This document shows positions 8,502 to 16,838 of a stretch of DNA of 64,000 nt, piece after piece; within the stretch, counting starts at the first letter, position 1; every line of letters starts with the position of its first letter. A program made the translations under genes and the position numbers. This stretch comes from Modestobacter sp. VKM Ac-2982. GTDB lineage: Bacteria; Actinomycetota; Actinomycetes; Mycobacteriales; Geodermatophilaceae. The notes beneath the pieces are model-generated. The model searched no databases and had not been told where the DNA came from. It saw only the letters and a list, made by a program, of their open reading frames with translations. Where the stretch lies: NCBI RefSeq assembly GCF_026967935.1, contig NZ_JAPVBL010000002.1, positions 698,969 to 762,968 on the forward strand, read 5' to 3'.

Positions 8502-9169
8502 GGGAGCCGGTCCGGGTGCTCGTGGTGGACGACGACCCGCTGGTGCGCGCGGCCCTGGCGATGGTGCTCGGCGGGGTCGTGGACCTGGAGCTCGTCGGCG
8601 AGGCCACCGACGGCGACGAGGTGCCGGCGGCCGTCGCGGCCAGCGCCCCCGACGTCGTCCTGATGGACATCCGGATGCCGCGCACCGACGGGCTGACCGC
8701 CACCGAGCTGCTGCAGGCGCGGCCGGACGCCCCCGAGGTCATCGTGCTGACCACCTTCGACACCGACGATCAGGTGCTCCGGGCACTCCGGGCCGGCGCC
8801 AGCGGCTTCCTGCTCAAGGACACCCCGCCGGCTGCGATCCTGGAGGCCGTGCGCCGGGTCGCCGCCGGGGAGCCGATGCTCTCCCCCACCGTGACCCGCC
8901 AGCTCATCGCGCACGTCTCGGCGGACCGGCCGGCCGGACCGGGCGAGGATCGGCAGACCCGTGCCCGGGCTCGGCTCGACCTGCTCAGCGACCGGGAGCG
9001 GGAGGTGGCGCTCGCCGTCGGGCGAGGGTTGTCGAACGCCCAGATCGGCGCCGAGCTGTACCTCAGCGTGGCCACCGTCAAAGCGCACGTCTCCCGGCTG
9101 CTGGACAAGCTCGAGCTGGCCAACCGGGTGCAGATCGCCCTGCTCACCCACGACGCCGACCTGGTGTGA
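8498..9169 (+). CDS. LuxR-type response regulator
   Basis: This 223-residue protein has a receiver domain (acidic pair in VLVVDDDP, phosphoacceptor Asp57 in VVLMDIRMPRTDG, switch Thr in VLTTF, conserved Lys in LLKD). It ends in a GerE/LuxR helix-turn-helix (LSDREREVALAVGRGLSNAQ, LYLSVATVKAHVSRLLDKL). It is cotranscribed with the kinase through a GTGA overlap and is expected to control the divergent ABC exporter at 5368-7055. Confidence 0.93.
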   Translation: MREPVRVLVVDDDPLVRAALAMVLGGVVDLELVGEATDGDEVPAAVAASAPDVVLMDIRMPRTDGLTATELLQARPDAPEVIVLTTFDTDDQVLRALRAGASGFLLKDTPPAAILEAVRRVAAGEPMLSPTVTRQLIAHVSADRPAGPGEDRQTRARARLDLLSDREREVALAVGRGLSNAQIGAELYLSVATVKAHVSRLLDKLELANRVQIALLTHDADLV

Positions 9170-9175
9170 CGCCCG

Positions 9176-9832
9176 TCAGCGGTCGCGCCAGTTCGGCCCC
9201 GTCCGGAGGCTCGCCCCGAGCTTGCGAGGGGTGAGGGGGACGGGGTCCTTCCGGAGCCACCACCCCAACCGCCGGGTCATCCAGGGCAGCAGCAGGTAGG
9301 TCATCACCGGGGTGAGGGTCAGCGTCATCACCGCCACCCGGAGGACGACGTGGGCCTCGGTCAGCAGCGCGCCCAGGGTGACCGTGGCCAGCAGGTTGAG
9401 CGGGAAGAAGACCAGCCAGATGGTGACCGCCTGCTTCCACCGCGGAGGTGCGGTGGACGCGGGCAGCTCCGTCGCGGCGTCCAGCGGTGCGTCGAACCAG
9501 CCCTCGATGCCGGTGCGCCGCTCGGTGCGGGTCACCTCGGCCAGCCCCTGGGCCGACCCGAGCCACCAGCGTCGCTCCGGACTGGCCTCCCAGGCCGTCA
9601 TCGTCGCCGGTGAGTCGAAGCGGCACAGCATGTGCCACTCGTGGGCGTCGTGGCGGGGGCGGACCCAGCCACCGCCGAGGAACCCGGGGAAGGCCTCGGC
9701 CATCGTCAGTCCCGCCCGGATCCAGGCGGTCATCTCCACCGCGTGGGCCGGGTCGGCCCGCCGGGTGAAGGAGACGGTCACCGGCAGCTGCGGGGTCTCC
9801 GCGAGCGCCGGCACCGGGACAGTGCTCTCCAT
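9176..9832 (-). CDS. Membrane-anchored antibiotic-biosynthesis-monooxygenase (ABM) domain protein
   Basis: The protein is 218 residues. Residues about 15-100 form a ferredoxin-like ABM fold (PVTVSFTRRADPAHAVEMTAW, EWHMLCRFDSPATMTAWEAS). They are followed by two hydrophobic helices (about 132-155 and 163-185) and a basic tail. Similar ABM-plus-two-helix proteins are known in bacteria, usually with unknown substrate. The last 20 codons coincide with a copy of the stem-loop repeat described at 9197-9251. It converges on the response regulator gene with only six bases between stops. Confidence 0.75.
   Translation of the reverse strand: MESTVPVPALAETPQLPVTVSFTRRADPAHAVEMTAWIRAGLTMAEAFPGFLGGGWVRPRHDAHEWHMLCRFDSPATMTAWEASPERRWWLGSAQGLAEVTRTERRTGIEGWFDAPLDAATELPASTAPPRWKQAVTIWLVFFPLNLLATVTLGALLTEAHVVLRVAVMTLTLTPVMTYLLLPWMTRRLGWWLRKDPVPLTPRKLGASLRTGPNWRDR
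9197..9251 (-). repeat. Structured repeat, copy 3 (inside the ABM gene)
   Basis: On the minus strand this reads GGAAGGA, then CCCCGTCC, a 33-base interior, and GGACGGGG. The two 8-mers pair perfectly. The interior again has an inner stem (CTC-A-CCCC with GGGG-C-GAG). The edge and architecture match copies at 10713-10770 and 24327-24385, but the outer-stem sequence is different. Here the element is translated as the ABM protein tail instead of following a stop codon. Confidence 0.6.
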
Positions 9833-9909
9833 GGCCCCAGCATCCCTGGCGCGGATGTCGCGGGGATGTCGGGTCTGTCACCGGCGTCCAGCGGCGTGGC
9901 GCTGACCTC

Positions 9910-10659
9910 GTGCACAGGTCCACTGGCGACGATGCCTGGGTGGACGTCGTCAGCTCGCTCTGGGAACAGGTCTCCGCGACCTCTCCCCCGCTGCCGCTCT
10001 GGCTGCTCGTCCTGACCGCGGCGCTCGCCGCTGCCCTGGTCCTCTCCCCCACCCTGTGGCAGCGGGCCCGGCACTCGGTGACGATCGCGCACGAGGGGGC
10101 GCACGGCCTGGCCGCCCTGGTCACCGGCCGGCGGCTGGCCGGCATCCGCCTGCACTCCGACACCTCCGGCGTCACGGTGTCGGCCGGCCGGCCCAGCGGC
10201 CCCGGCATGGTGCTGACCGCGGCCGCGGGCTACACCGGCCCGGCCCTGTTCGGGCTGGGCGCGGCGGCGCTGCTGGCCGCCGGGTTCGCGATCGGCCTGC
10301 TGTGGGCCCTGCTCCTGTTGCTGGCCCTGCTGCTGGTGCAGATCCGCAACTGGTACGGCCTCTGGTCGGTGCTCGTCACCGGCACCCTGGTCTTCGCCGC
10401 CACCTGGTGGCTGCCCGCGGCGGGCCAGTCGGCGTTCGCGGCCGGCGTCACCTGGTTCCTGCTGCTGGCGGCGCCGAAGACCGTCCTGGAGCTCCAGGCC
10501 AAGCGCCGCTCGGGCACGGCCCGGGACTCCGACGCCGACCAACTGGCCCGGCTCACCGGGCTGCCGGGGATCGTGTGGGTCGCCGCCTTCCTGCTCGTCG
10601 ACGGTGGCGCCCTGCTGCTCGGCGGCTGGTGGCTCCTCCGCGACACCGCCCTCCTCTGA
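9910..10659 (+). CDS. M50-like integral membrane metalloprotease
   Basis: The 249-residue protein carries the zinc protease motif HEGAH (His61, Glu62, His65), placed after a first hydrophobic segment at 29-47. It then has several further helices (about 98-120, 122-138, 150-170, 220-245). It fits the actinobacterial M50B-like family of small membrane peptidases, some of which cleave within the membrane. The start is uncertain: an in-frame GTG at 9940 would remove ten residues. No partner anti-sigma factor is adjacent. Confidence 0.78.
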   Translation: MHRSTGDDAWVDVVSSLWEQVSATSPPLPLWLLVLTAALAAALVLSPTLWQRARHSVTIAHEGAHGLAALVTGRRLAGIRLHSDTSGVTVSAGRPSGPGMVLTAAAGYTGPALFGLGAAALLAAGFAIGLLWALLLLLALLLVQIRNWYGLWSVLVTGTLVFAATWWLPAAGQSAFAAGVTWFLLLAAPKTVLELQAKRRSGTARDSDADQLARLTGLPGIVWVAAFLLVDGGALLLGGWWLLRDTALL

Positions 10660-10702
10660 CCCCGTGACCACCAGAATGGCCATTCTGGTGGGCACGGGGT
10701 CA
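10657..10702. terminator. 23-bp inverted repeat at the M50 gene stop
   Basis: The arms begin with TGACCCCGTG and end with CACGGGGTCA, and the centre is CCACCAGAATGG / CCATTCTGGTGG. Only one position mismatches over 23 pairs. The left arm includes the TGA stop of the M50 gene itself. It can form a very stable hairpin and probably terminates transcription from the left. Confidence 0.8.
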
Positions 10703-10712
10703 GTCGCCCCGG

Positions 10713-10770
10713 CCCCTCGCAGGGGCCCGGGCTGAGCTGACGAGGTCCGGGGGGGCGAGGGGGTCCTTCT
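10713..10770 (-). repeat. Structured repeat, copy 1 (directly after the GH65 stop)
   Basis: On the minus strand the GH65 gene ends GAC TGA and is followed at once by AGAAGGAC. An outer stem CCCCTCGC / GCGAGGGG (10755-10762 with 10713-10720) encloses 34 bases. An inner stem pairs CCCGGGCT with GGTCCGGG on the plus strand. Length and loop sequence match copy 2 at 24327, while the outer stem differs compensatorily. Termination or mRNA 3'-end protection is a plausible role. Confidence 0.7.
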
Positions 10771-13143
10771 TCAGTCGCTGGTGGGGCGGTTGCGGCGGCG
10801 GGGGGCGGCGTGCGGCGGCTGGCGCACCGGCTCCACCTCGGGGGCAGGCGGGATCTCCCACTCCACCGTCTCGCCGGTGACCACGATCGGCTTCCCGTGG
10901 TGCGCGATCTCCAATGACCCCTCGCCGTAGACCAGCCGGTAGCTGGCCTTCTCCTGGGTCACCGTGACCGACAGGCACTTCCCCTGGAACACCACCCGGA
11001 AGCGCAGCCGGCGGATCCGGCCGGGCAGCCGCGGGGCGAAGGTCAGCCGGCCACCGTGGTCGCGCATCCCGCCGAAGCCGGCGACCGCGACCGTCCAGCC
11101 GCCGGCCAGCGAGGCGATGTGGAGCCCGTGCCCGCTGTTGCCGTGCAGGTTCTGCAGGTCGGTCAGCGCGGCTTCGGCCCAGTAGTCGTGCGCGAGGTCC
11201 AGGTGCCCGGTCTCGGCGGCCATCACCGCCTGCACCGACGCCGAGAGAGAGGAGTCACGCACCGTCCGGGCCTCGTAGTAGGCGAAGTCGGCGATCTTCT
11301 CCTCGAGGGTGAAGGCGTCCCCCCGCAGGTGCAGGGCCATCACCAGGTCGGCCTGCTTGATGACCTGCTTGCGGTAGATGTCGAAGTAGGGGAAGTGCAG
11401 CAACAGCGGGTACTGGTCGGGCCGGGTGCCCTCGAAGTCCCACTCCTCGTGGTGGGTGAACCCCTCCGACTGCTCGTGCACCCCGAGGTCGGCGTTGAAC
11501 GGCACCCGCATGGCGTCCGCGGCGCGGGACCACAGCTCGAGCTCGTCCTCGCCCACCTGCAGCCGCGCGGCGGTGTCGGGCTGGCGGCGGGCGGCCTCGA
11601 CCGCCTCGCGCAGGTTCCGCTGCGCCATCAGGTTCGTGTAGACGTTGTTGTCCACGACGGCGGTGTACTCGTCGGGCCCCGTGACGCCGTCGATCCGGAA
11701 GCCCTGGCCGTCGTCGAAGTGGCCGAGCGAGGCCCAGAGCCGGGCCGTCTCGACGAGCAGCTCGGTGCCGTGGTCGCGGTCGAAGTCGTCGTCCAGGGTG
11801 GCGGCGGTGTAGCGGGCGACGGCGTCGGCGATGTCGGCGTTGATGTGGAAGGCCGCCGTCCCGGCCGGCCAGTAGCCCGACGTCTCCTCCCCGCGGATGG
11901 TCCGCCACGGGAACGCCGCACCGGCGTGACCCAGCACCCGGGCCCGCTCGCGGGCCAGGTCCAGCGTCGAGTGCCGCCACATCAGCGCGTCGCGCACGGC
12001 TGCGGGAGCGGTGTAGGTGAGCACCGGCAGCACGTAGGTCTCGGTGTCCCAGAACGTGTGGCCGTCGTACCCGTCACCGGTCAGGCCCTTGGCCGGGATC
12101 GGCTGCCGCTCGGCGCGCAGGCCGGCCTGCAGGACGTGGAACATGCCGACCCGCACCGCCTGCTGCAGCTCGTCGTCGCCCTCGACCTCGACGTCGGCCT
12201 CGTCCCAGTGCCGGTCCAGCAGCTCGCGCTGCTCCCGGACCAGCCGGTTCCAGCCGGCGAGCTTCGCGGTGGCCAGCGCCCCCTCCACCTGGTCCCGGAC
12301 GGCGGCCGACGAGCGGCGGCTGGACCAGCCGTAGGCCAGGTACTTCACCAACCGCAGCTTGGAGCCGGCCGGCAGCCGGGCGGCCAGCGTGTAGCGGGCC
12401 AGGTCCGGGGAGACCTCCAGGTCCTCGGTGGCCGAGTCCGGGATGTCGACCTCGTGGTCCATCCCGGCGGCCATCCGCAGCCGGCTGCCGGGGGTCTGGT
12501 GCACCAGGACGGCGTGCCGGCCGCGGCCCACGTGCAGCTCCGACTGCAGCGGCCGGGTCATCGCCGAGGCCGCGCGCGGGTCGTCGGACTGGGTCGTGAT
12601 CACGAACTCGTTGGCCAGCAGGTCCGACTGCAGCGCGATGTAGAGGTCGCCCTGGTCGTCGGTGCACTCCACGGTGTACTCGATCGCGGCGATCGAGCGC
12701 CGGGTCAGCGAGACCAGCCGGGTGCTGGTGACCCGGACCTGACGGCCGCTGGGCCCCCGCCACTCGGTCGCGCGGCGGAGCACGCCGTTGCGCAGGTCCA
12801 GGGTGCGGCGGTGGTCGATGACGTCGCCGTACTGCAGGTCCAGCGGGGTGTCGCCGACCAGCAGCCGGATCAGCTTGCCGTCGGTCACGTTGACCACGGT
12901 CTGGCCCTGCTCCGGGAAGCCGTACCCGGCCTCCGCGTAGGGCATCGGCCGCTCCTCGAAGAAGCCGTTCAGGTAGGTGCCGGGGACGACGACCGGCTCC
13001 CCCTCGTCGAGCGTGCCGCGCATCCCGATGTGCCCGTTGGCCAGGGCGAACACCGACTCGTTGACCGCCAGGGAGGCCAGGTCGACGCCGACCTCGGTCA
13101 GCGACCAGGGCTCGACCAGGAAGTGCGCGCGCCCCTGGGTCAC
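10771..13143 (-). CDS. GH65 family glycoside phosphorylase/hydrolase
   Basis: At 790 residues this has full family length. An N-terminal beta-sandwich is followed by the (alpha/alpha)6 catalytic domain, with GDGYDGHTFWDTETYVLP, the GVTGPDEYTAVVDNN segment carrying the catalytic acid Glu492, and the phosphate-loop region KQVIKQADLVMAL. GH65 enzymes split trehalose, maltose or kojibiose, releasing beta-glucose-1-phosphate when phosphate is used. The overlapping beta-phosphoglucomutase-like gene strongly favours a phosphorylase. A basic, Pro-rich tail ends RNRPTSD. It is cytoplasmic. Confidence 0.9.
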   Translation of the reverse strand: MTQGRAHFLVEPWSLTEVGVDLASLAVNESVFALANGHIGMRGTLDEGEPVVVPGTYLNGFFEERPMPYAEAGYGFPEQGQTVVNVTDGKLIRLLVGDTPLDLQYGDVIDHRRTLDLRNGVLRRATEWRGPSGRQVRVTSTRLVSLTRRSIAAIEYTVECTDDQGDLYIALQSDLLANEFVITTQSDDPRAASAMTRPLQSELHVGRGRHAVLVHQTPGSRLRMAAGMDHEVDIPDSATEDLEVSPDLARYTLAARLPAGSKLRLVKYLAYGWSSRRSSAAVRDQVEGALATAKLAGWNRLVREQRELLDRHWDEADVEVEGDDELQQAVRVGMFHVLQAGLRAERQPIPAKGLTGDGYDGHTFWDTETYVLPVLTYTAPAAVRDALMWRHSTLDLARERARVLGHAGAAFPWRTIRGEETSGYWPAGTAAFHINADIADAVARYTAATLDDDFDRDHGTELLVETARLWASLGHFDDGQGFRIDGVTGPDEYTAVVDNNVYTNLMAQRNLREAVEAARRQPDTAARLQVGEDELELWSRAADAMRVPFNADLGVHEQSEGFTHHEEWDFEGTRPDQYPLLLHFPYFDIYRKQVIKQADLVMALHLRGDAFTLEEKIADFAYYEARTVRDSSLSASVQAVMAAETGHLDLAHDYWAEAALTDLQNLHGNSGHGLHIASLAGGWTVAVAGFGGMRDHGGRLTFAPRLPGRIRRLRFRVVFQGKCLSVTVTQEKASYRLVYGEGSLEIAHHGKPIVVTGETVEWEIPPAPEVEPVRQPPHAAPRRRNRPTSD

Positions 13144-13880
13144 GGGGCCTCCTCCAGCAGCTGGTCCAGGTCGGTGACGACGACGTCCGCGCCGCGCTCG
13201 CGCAGCCCGTCGGCCTGGCCCACCCGGTCGACCCCCACGACGTAGCCGAAGTCACCGGCCCGTCCGGCGGCGACCCCGGACAGCGCGTCCTCGAACACGG
13301 CGGCCTGGCCCGGCTCGACGCCGAGGGCCCGCGCACCGGCCAGGAAGGTGTCCGGGGCCGGCTTGCCGCGCAGCCCCTGGGCGGCCGCGACCACCCCGTC
13401 GATCCGGGCGTCGATCAGGTCGGCGAACCCGGCGACGGCGACCACGTGCTCCCCGTTCGCCGACGCCGTGACGACGGCGGTGGCCAGGCCGGCGTCCCGC
13501 GCCGCCCGCAGGTACCGCATCGAGCCCTCGTAGACCTGCACGCCGTGCTCGTCCAGCTCGGCCATGATGAGCTCGTTCTTCCGGGTCGCGACGCCGGCGA
13601 CGGTGACCACGTCGGCGAGGTCGTCGTCGCTGCCCTCGTCCAGGGTGATCCCCCGGCTGGCCAGGAAGTCCCGGACGCCGTCCTTGCGCGGCTTGCCGTC
13701 GACGAACTCGTTGTAGTCGGCGAGGCTGAACTCCGCCGCCCCGGGGTCCCGGTTCCGCAGGAACTCGTCGAAGGTGCGTTTCCAGGCAGCCTGGTGCACC
13801 TTGGCCGTCTGCGTCAGGACCCCGTCGAGGTCGAACAGGCAGGCCCGGATGTCTTCGGGGAGTCCCAGCACGCCCGACAC
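13140..13880 (-). CDS. HAD hydrolase, beta-phosphoglucomutase family
   Basis: The protein has 246 residues. It begins with the HAD nucleophile motif [12 protein letters not shown] (Asp17, Asp19), then a cap domain, the motif II threonine in [12 protein letters not shown], Lys in [15 protein letters not shown] and the acidic motif [14 protein letters not shown]. It overlaps the GH65 gene by four bases. Beta-glucose-1-phosphate from that phosphorylase would be converted here to glucose-6-phosphate. The pair thus forms a disaccharide catabolic unit. Confidence 0.9.
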   Translation of the reverse strand: MSGVLGLPEDIRACLFDLDGVLTQTAKVHQAAWKRTFDEFLRNRDPGAAEFSLADYNEFVDGKPRKDGVRDFLASRGITLDEGSDDDLADVVTVAGVATRKNELIMAELDEHGVQVYEGSMRYLRAARDAGLATAVVTASANGEHVVAVAGFADLIDARIDGVVAAAQGLRGKPAPDTFLAGARALGVEPGQAAVFEDALSGVAAGRAGDFGYVVGVDRVGQADGLRERGADVVVTDLDQLLEEAP

Positions 13881-13985
13881 GCTACGGCGAGACGACCGCC
13901 GGGACCTCTCGGGACCCCCTCCCCTCGCTGATCCGCACCCGCAGGGTGCGGTCGGTGGCCACGCGGGCGGTCGGTCGAGCGGGCG

Positions 13986-14001
13986 GTGTTGGGGATAACG
14001 G
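13986..14001 (+). promoter_or_regulatory. 16-bp motif GTGTTGGGGATAACGG, copy 2
   Basis: This is identical to 3404-3419 and lies 119 bases upstream of the PEBP gene start. Sequences on either side of the two copies do not match, so the conservation is confined to the motif. No shared -35-like hexamer was seen at a fixed distance. Confidence 0.5.
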
Positions 14002-14119
14002 TCAACTGACTGGGAACGACCACGCGACCAGGCGCCCGTGCGCGCGGCTGCCTAGGGTCGGCGGCGGGCACGCCGCCCCGGCGCCACCGCCGAGGCCCCA
14101 CCACCCGAGGAGGACCCGC

Positions 14120-14659
14120 ATGGCCGCTCGACCCACCGCGCCCGACCCCTACGACTCCCTGCCCCCCGTCCCCGCGTTCCAGGTGACCAGCACCGACCTC
14201 ACCGACGGCGAGCCGATGCCCCAGCCGCAGGTGAGCGGCAAGATGGGCCTCCCGGGGGGCGAGGACCGCTCACCGCAGCTCAGCTGGTCCGGGTTCCCGG
14301 ACGGGACCCGCGGCTTCGCGGTCACCGTCTACGACCCCGACGCCCCGACGGCCAGCGGCTTCTGGCACTGGGCGGTCACCGGCCTGCCGGCCTCGGTGAC
14401 CGAGCTGCCCACCGGCGCCGCCGACGGCGGGCTGCCCACCGGCGCGGTGCAGCTGCGCAACGACGCGGGGTTCGCCGGCTACGTGGGTGCGGCACCGCCG
14501 GCCGGGCACGGCCCGCACCGCTACTTCGTCGTGGTCCACGCACTCGACACCGACGACCTCGGCGTGCCGGCCGAGGCGACCCCGGCCTACCTCGGCTTCA
14601 ACCTGTTCAGCCACACCCTCGCCCGGGCCACGCTGGTCGCGACGTACGAGGTGCAGTGA
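14120..14659 (+). CDS. YbhB/YbcL-type PEBP (Raf kinase inhibitor-like) protein
   Basis: From ATG 14120, with an AGGAGG ribosome site, the protein is 179 residues. The phosphatidylethanolamine-binding fold is marked by [34 protein letters not shown] and [13 protein letters not shown], the ligand-pocket DPD and H residues among them. It has no signal peptide. Bacterial members bind small anions or lipids, and their physiological role is largely unknown. The 16-bp motif upstream suggests shared control with the GH15 gene. Confidence 0.9.
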   Translation: MAARPTAPDPYDSLPPVPAFQVTSTDLTDGEPMPQPQVSGKMGLPGGEDRSPQLSWSGFPDGTRGFAVTVYDPDAPTASGFWHWAVTGLPASVTELPTGAADGGLPTGAVQLRNDAGFAGYVGAAPPAGHGPHRYFVVVHALDTDDLGVPAEATPAYLGFNLFSHTLARATLVATYEVQ

Positions 14660-14665
14660 CCTGTC

Positions 14666-14706
14666 GTCCGGCGGAGGCGGCGGGTCCCCGCCCGCCTCGG
14701 CCGGAC
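14666..14706. terminator. Imperfect hairpin between convergent genes
   Basis: A roughly 19-bp imperfect stem starts with GTCCGGC and returns as GCCGGAC around a short TCC loop. It lies just after the PEBP stop and before the stop of the opposing GNAT gene. Confidence 0.6.
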
Positions 14707-14744
14707 GGCCGCGCGGTGTCTCAGCCGGAGGGCCGTCCGGTCCG

Positions 14745-15575
14745 TCAGCCGGGAGGGCGCTCGGCGACGCAGCTGGTGGCCACCCGGGCGAAGCCGGCGC
14801 GTTCGTAGACCCGGGCGACGTCGTCGTCGCCGGCGGAGAGGAACACCAGGTCGGCGGTCTGCCGGGCGTGCTCGACCAGGGCCGAGGTGAGCCCGGCTCC
14901 CAGGCCGCGCCCGCGGAACCGGGGCAGGGTGGCAACGCCCACGACCTCGCTGACCTCGATGCCGTCGACCTGCAGCGGCTGGTGCGACCCGATCGCGACC
15001 GGCTCGCCGTCGTCGACGGCCACCATCATCACCGTCGAGCCCGAGGCCACCCGGTCGCGCAGCACCTCGGTCGGCGGCACCTCGGCGGGACCGGGGTCGT
15101 CCTGGGCCACCTCCGGGCCGCTGTGCGACCCCTGGTCGGCGGGTGCCGGACCGGGCGAGGCGAACGCGAGAGCGGCCAGCCGCTGGTACAGGCCCAGCCG
15201 GGGGTCATCGGCGCCCACCAGGTACAACCGCACCTCGCTGGGGAGCAGGACCGCGACCGGGTCGTCGGCGACCAGCAGCGGCAGCTCGTCGACCACCAGC
15301 CCGGCCGTCCGCGCAACGGTGGCCAGGCCGTGGCAGCGGTCCTCCAGCCACTCCAGCGCCGCCGGCAGCCCGGCCTGCTCCTGCAGCGCGATCGCGGCCC
15401 GGACGTCGTCCAGCGCGATGTCCCCCTCGAACCCCGGCCGCGGCCGGGCCGGGTAGGGCCACTCCACCCGGCCGATGGGCACCTGCAGCGCACCGATGGA
15501 GTGCACCCGGGCATCGGCCAGCGGGGCAAGGGCGAAGTAGCGCTCGATCCGGTCGAGCAGCCCGGGCGACGACAC
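14745..15575 (-). CDS. GNAT-family N-acetyltransferase
   Basis: In this 276-residue protein the C-terminal 110 residues are a typical GNAT domain, with acetyl-CoA pyrophosphate loop VATLPRFRGRGLGAGLTSAL near 216-236 and the AGDDDVARVYERAGF segment. The N-terminal 150 residues look like a degenerate second GNAT-like domain, as in two-domain GNAT proteins of actinobacteria. The acceptor substrate is unknown. It is convergent with the PEBP gene and divergent from coaA. Confidence 0.8.
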   Translation of the reverse strand: MSSPGLLDRIERYFALAPLADARVHSIGALQVPIGRVEWPYPARPRPGFEGDIALDDVRAAIALQEQAGLPAALEWLEDRCHGLATVARTAGLVVDELPLLVADDPVAVLLPSEVRLYLVGADDPRLGLYQRLAALAFASPGPAPADQGSHSGPEVAQDDPGPAEVPPTEVLRDRVASGSTVMMVAVDDGEPVAIGSHQPLQVDGIEVSEVVGVATLPRFRGRGLGAGLTSALVEHARQTADLVFLSAGDDDVARVYERAGFARVATSCVAERPPG

Positions 15576-15666
15576 CCCCGGACCCTAACGGCCGACGGGG
15601 GTCAGGCGCTCCGGCAGCCGCCCGGTACCCACCCGGCCGGGGGGCGCGCGGCGGGCAGACGGCACC

Positions 15667-16629
15667 ATGGGCGCCGTGACGGCCGGTCAGCGAGCGCAGG
15701 TCTCGCCCTTCACCGCGTTCGACCGCCAGTCCTGGCGGGCGTTGGCCGCGGGCGGTGAACTGCCGCTGGACGACGCCGACGTCCGGCAGCTGGCCACCCT
15801 GGGCGACCGGATCGACCTGGACGAGGTGTCCACCGTCTACCTGCCGCTGGCCCGGCTGCTGCACCTGCACGTCACCGCCAGCCGGCGGCTGTGGGCCGCC
15901 CAGACCCAGTTCCTCGGCGCCCGCACGGAGAAGGTGCCCTTCGTCATCGCCGTGGCCGGCAGCGTCGCCGTCGGCAAGAGCACCACCGCCCGGCTGCTGC
16001 AGGCGCTCCTGGCCGCCGCCCCCGACACCCCGCGGGTCGATCTGGTCACCACCGACGGCTTCCTGCTGCCCAACGCGGTCCTGGAGTCCCGGGGCCTGCT
16101 GGGCCGCAAGGGCTTCCCGGAGAGCTACGACCGGCGGGCACTGCTGCGTTTCCTGGCCGACGTCAAGTCCGGCAAGCCGGCGGTCAGCGCCCCGCTGTAC
16201 TCCCACCAGTCCTACGACGTGCTGCCCGACGAGCGCCAGGTCGTCGACTCCCCCGACGTGCTGGTGCTGGAGGGGCTCAACGTGCTGCAGGCCGGCGCCC
16301 GGAACGACGGCCGGGTACCCGAGGTCTTTCTCTCGGACTTCTTCGACTTCTCCGTCTACGTCGACGCCACCGAGCACGACATCTCCCAGTGGTACGTGGA
16401 GCGCTTCCTCGCCCTGCGCCGCACGGCGTTCCAGGACACCGGCGCCTACTTCCACCGCTTCGCCGACCTCACCGACGAGCAGGCCACGTCGACGGCCCGC
16501 GGGATCTGGGAAGCGGTCAACGAGCCCAACCTGCGGCTCAACATCGCCCCCACCCGGTCCCGCGCGCGCCTGGTGCTGCAGAAGGCCGCCGACCACTCGG
16601 TCCGCCGGGTGCTGCTGCGCAAGCTCTGA
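15667..16629 (+). CDS. coaA: Type I pantothenate kinase
   Basis: The 320-residue protein has the P-loop GSVAVGKST at 98-106, the DGFLLPN and KGFPESYD motifs, and [10 protein letters not shown], all standard for type I PanK. It catalyses ATP-dependent phosphorylation of pantothenate, the first and controlling step of coenzyme A synthesis, in the cytoplasm. A GTG three codons downstream is an alternative start. It appears to be transcribed alone. Confidence 0.95.
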   Translation: MGAVTAGQRAQVSPFTAFDRQSWRALAAGGELPLDDADVRQLATLGDRIDLDEVSTVYLPLARLLHLHVTASRRLWAAQTQFLGARTEKVPFVIAVAGSVAVGKSTTARLLQALLAAAPDTPRVDLVTTDGFLLPNAVLESRGLLGRKGFPESYDRRALLRFLADVKSGKPAVSAPLYSHQSYDVLPDERQVVDSPDVLVLEGLNVLQAGARNDGRVPEVFLSDFFDFSVYVDATEHDISQWYVERFLALRRTAFQDTGAYFHRFADLTDEQATSTARGIWEAVNEPNLRLNIAPTRSRARLVLQKAADHSVRRVLLRKL

Positions 16630-16838
16630 CCCACCGCGCGCTGGCAGAAGGTGGCCACCGCGGACGACCGCGTGCTGGCGGTGCCGGTCAGCCGCCGTTC
16701 CGAGCGGGGGTCGACGCTGCAGTGCGCGGCGTGATCCTGTTCGACGGCGACGGCGGGCTGCGCCCCGACGGGCCGGTCGTGCTGCCCCGGCGCCGGGGCG
16801 GTCGTCGACACCGCGGTCACGCGGGCCGGGCGGTTCCC
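16630..16838. other. Intergenic stretch with possible coding debris
   Basis: The segment 16639-16734 reads in one plus frame as WQKVATADDRVLAVPVSRR and continues to a TGA. It has an amino-acid balance more protein-like than its surroundings but no start codon. It may be the tail of a lost gene. No family is recognised. Confidence 0.25.

Noticed and set aside
13986-14001. Replication origin because of a DnaA-box-like TTATCCCCA
   Set aside because: Only one box is present at each of two distant places, and no dnaA/dnaN genes or AT-rich unwinding region are nearby.
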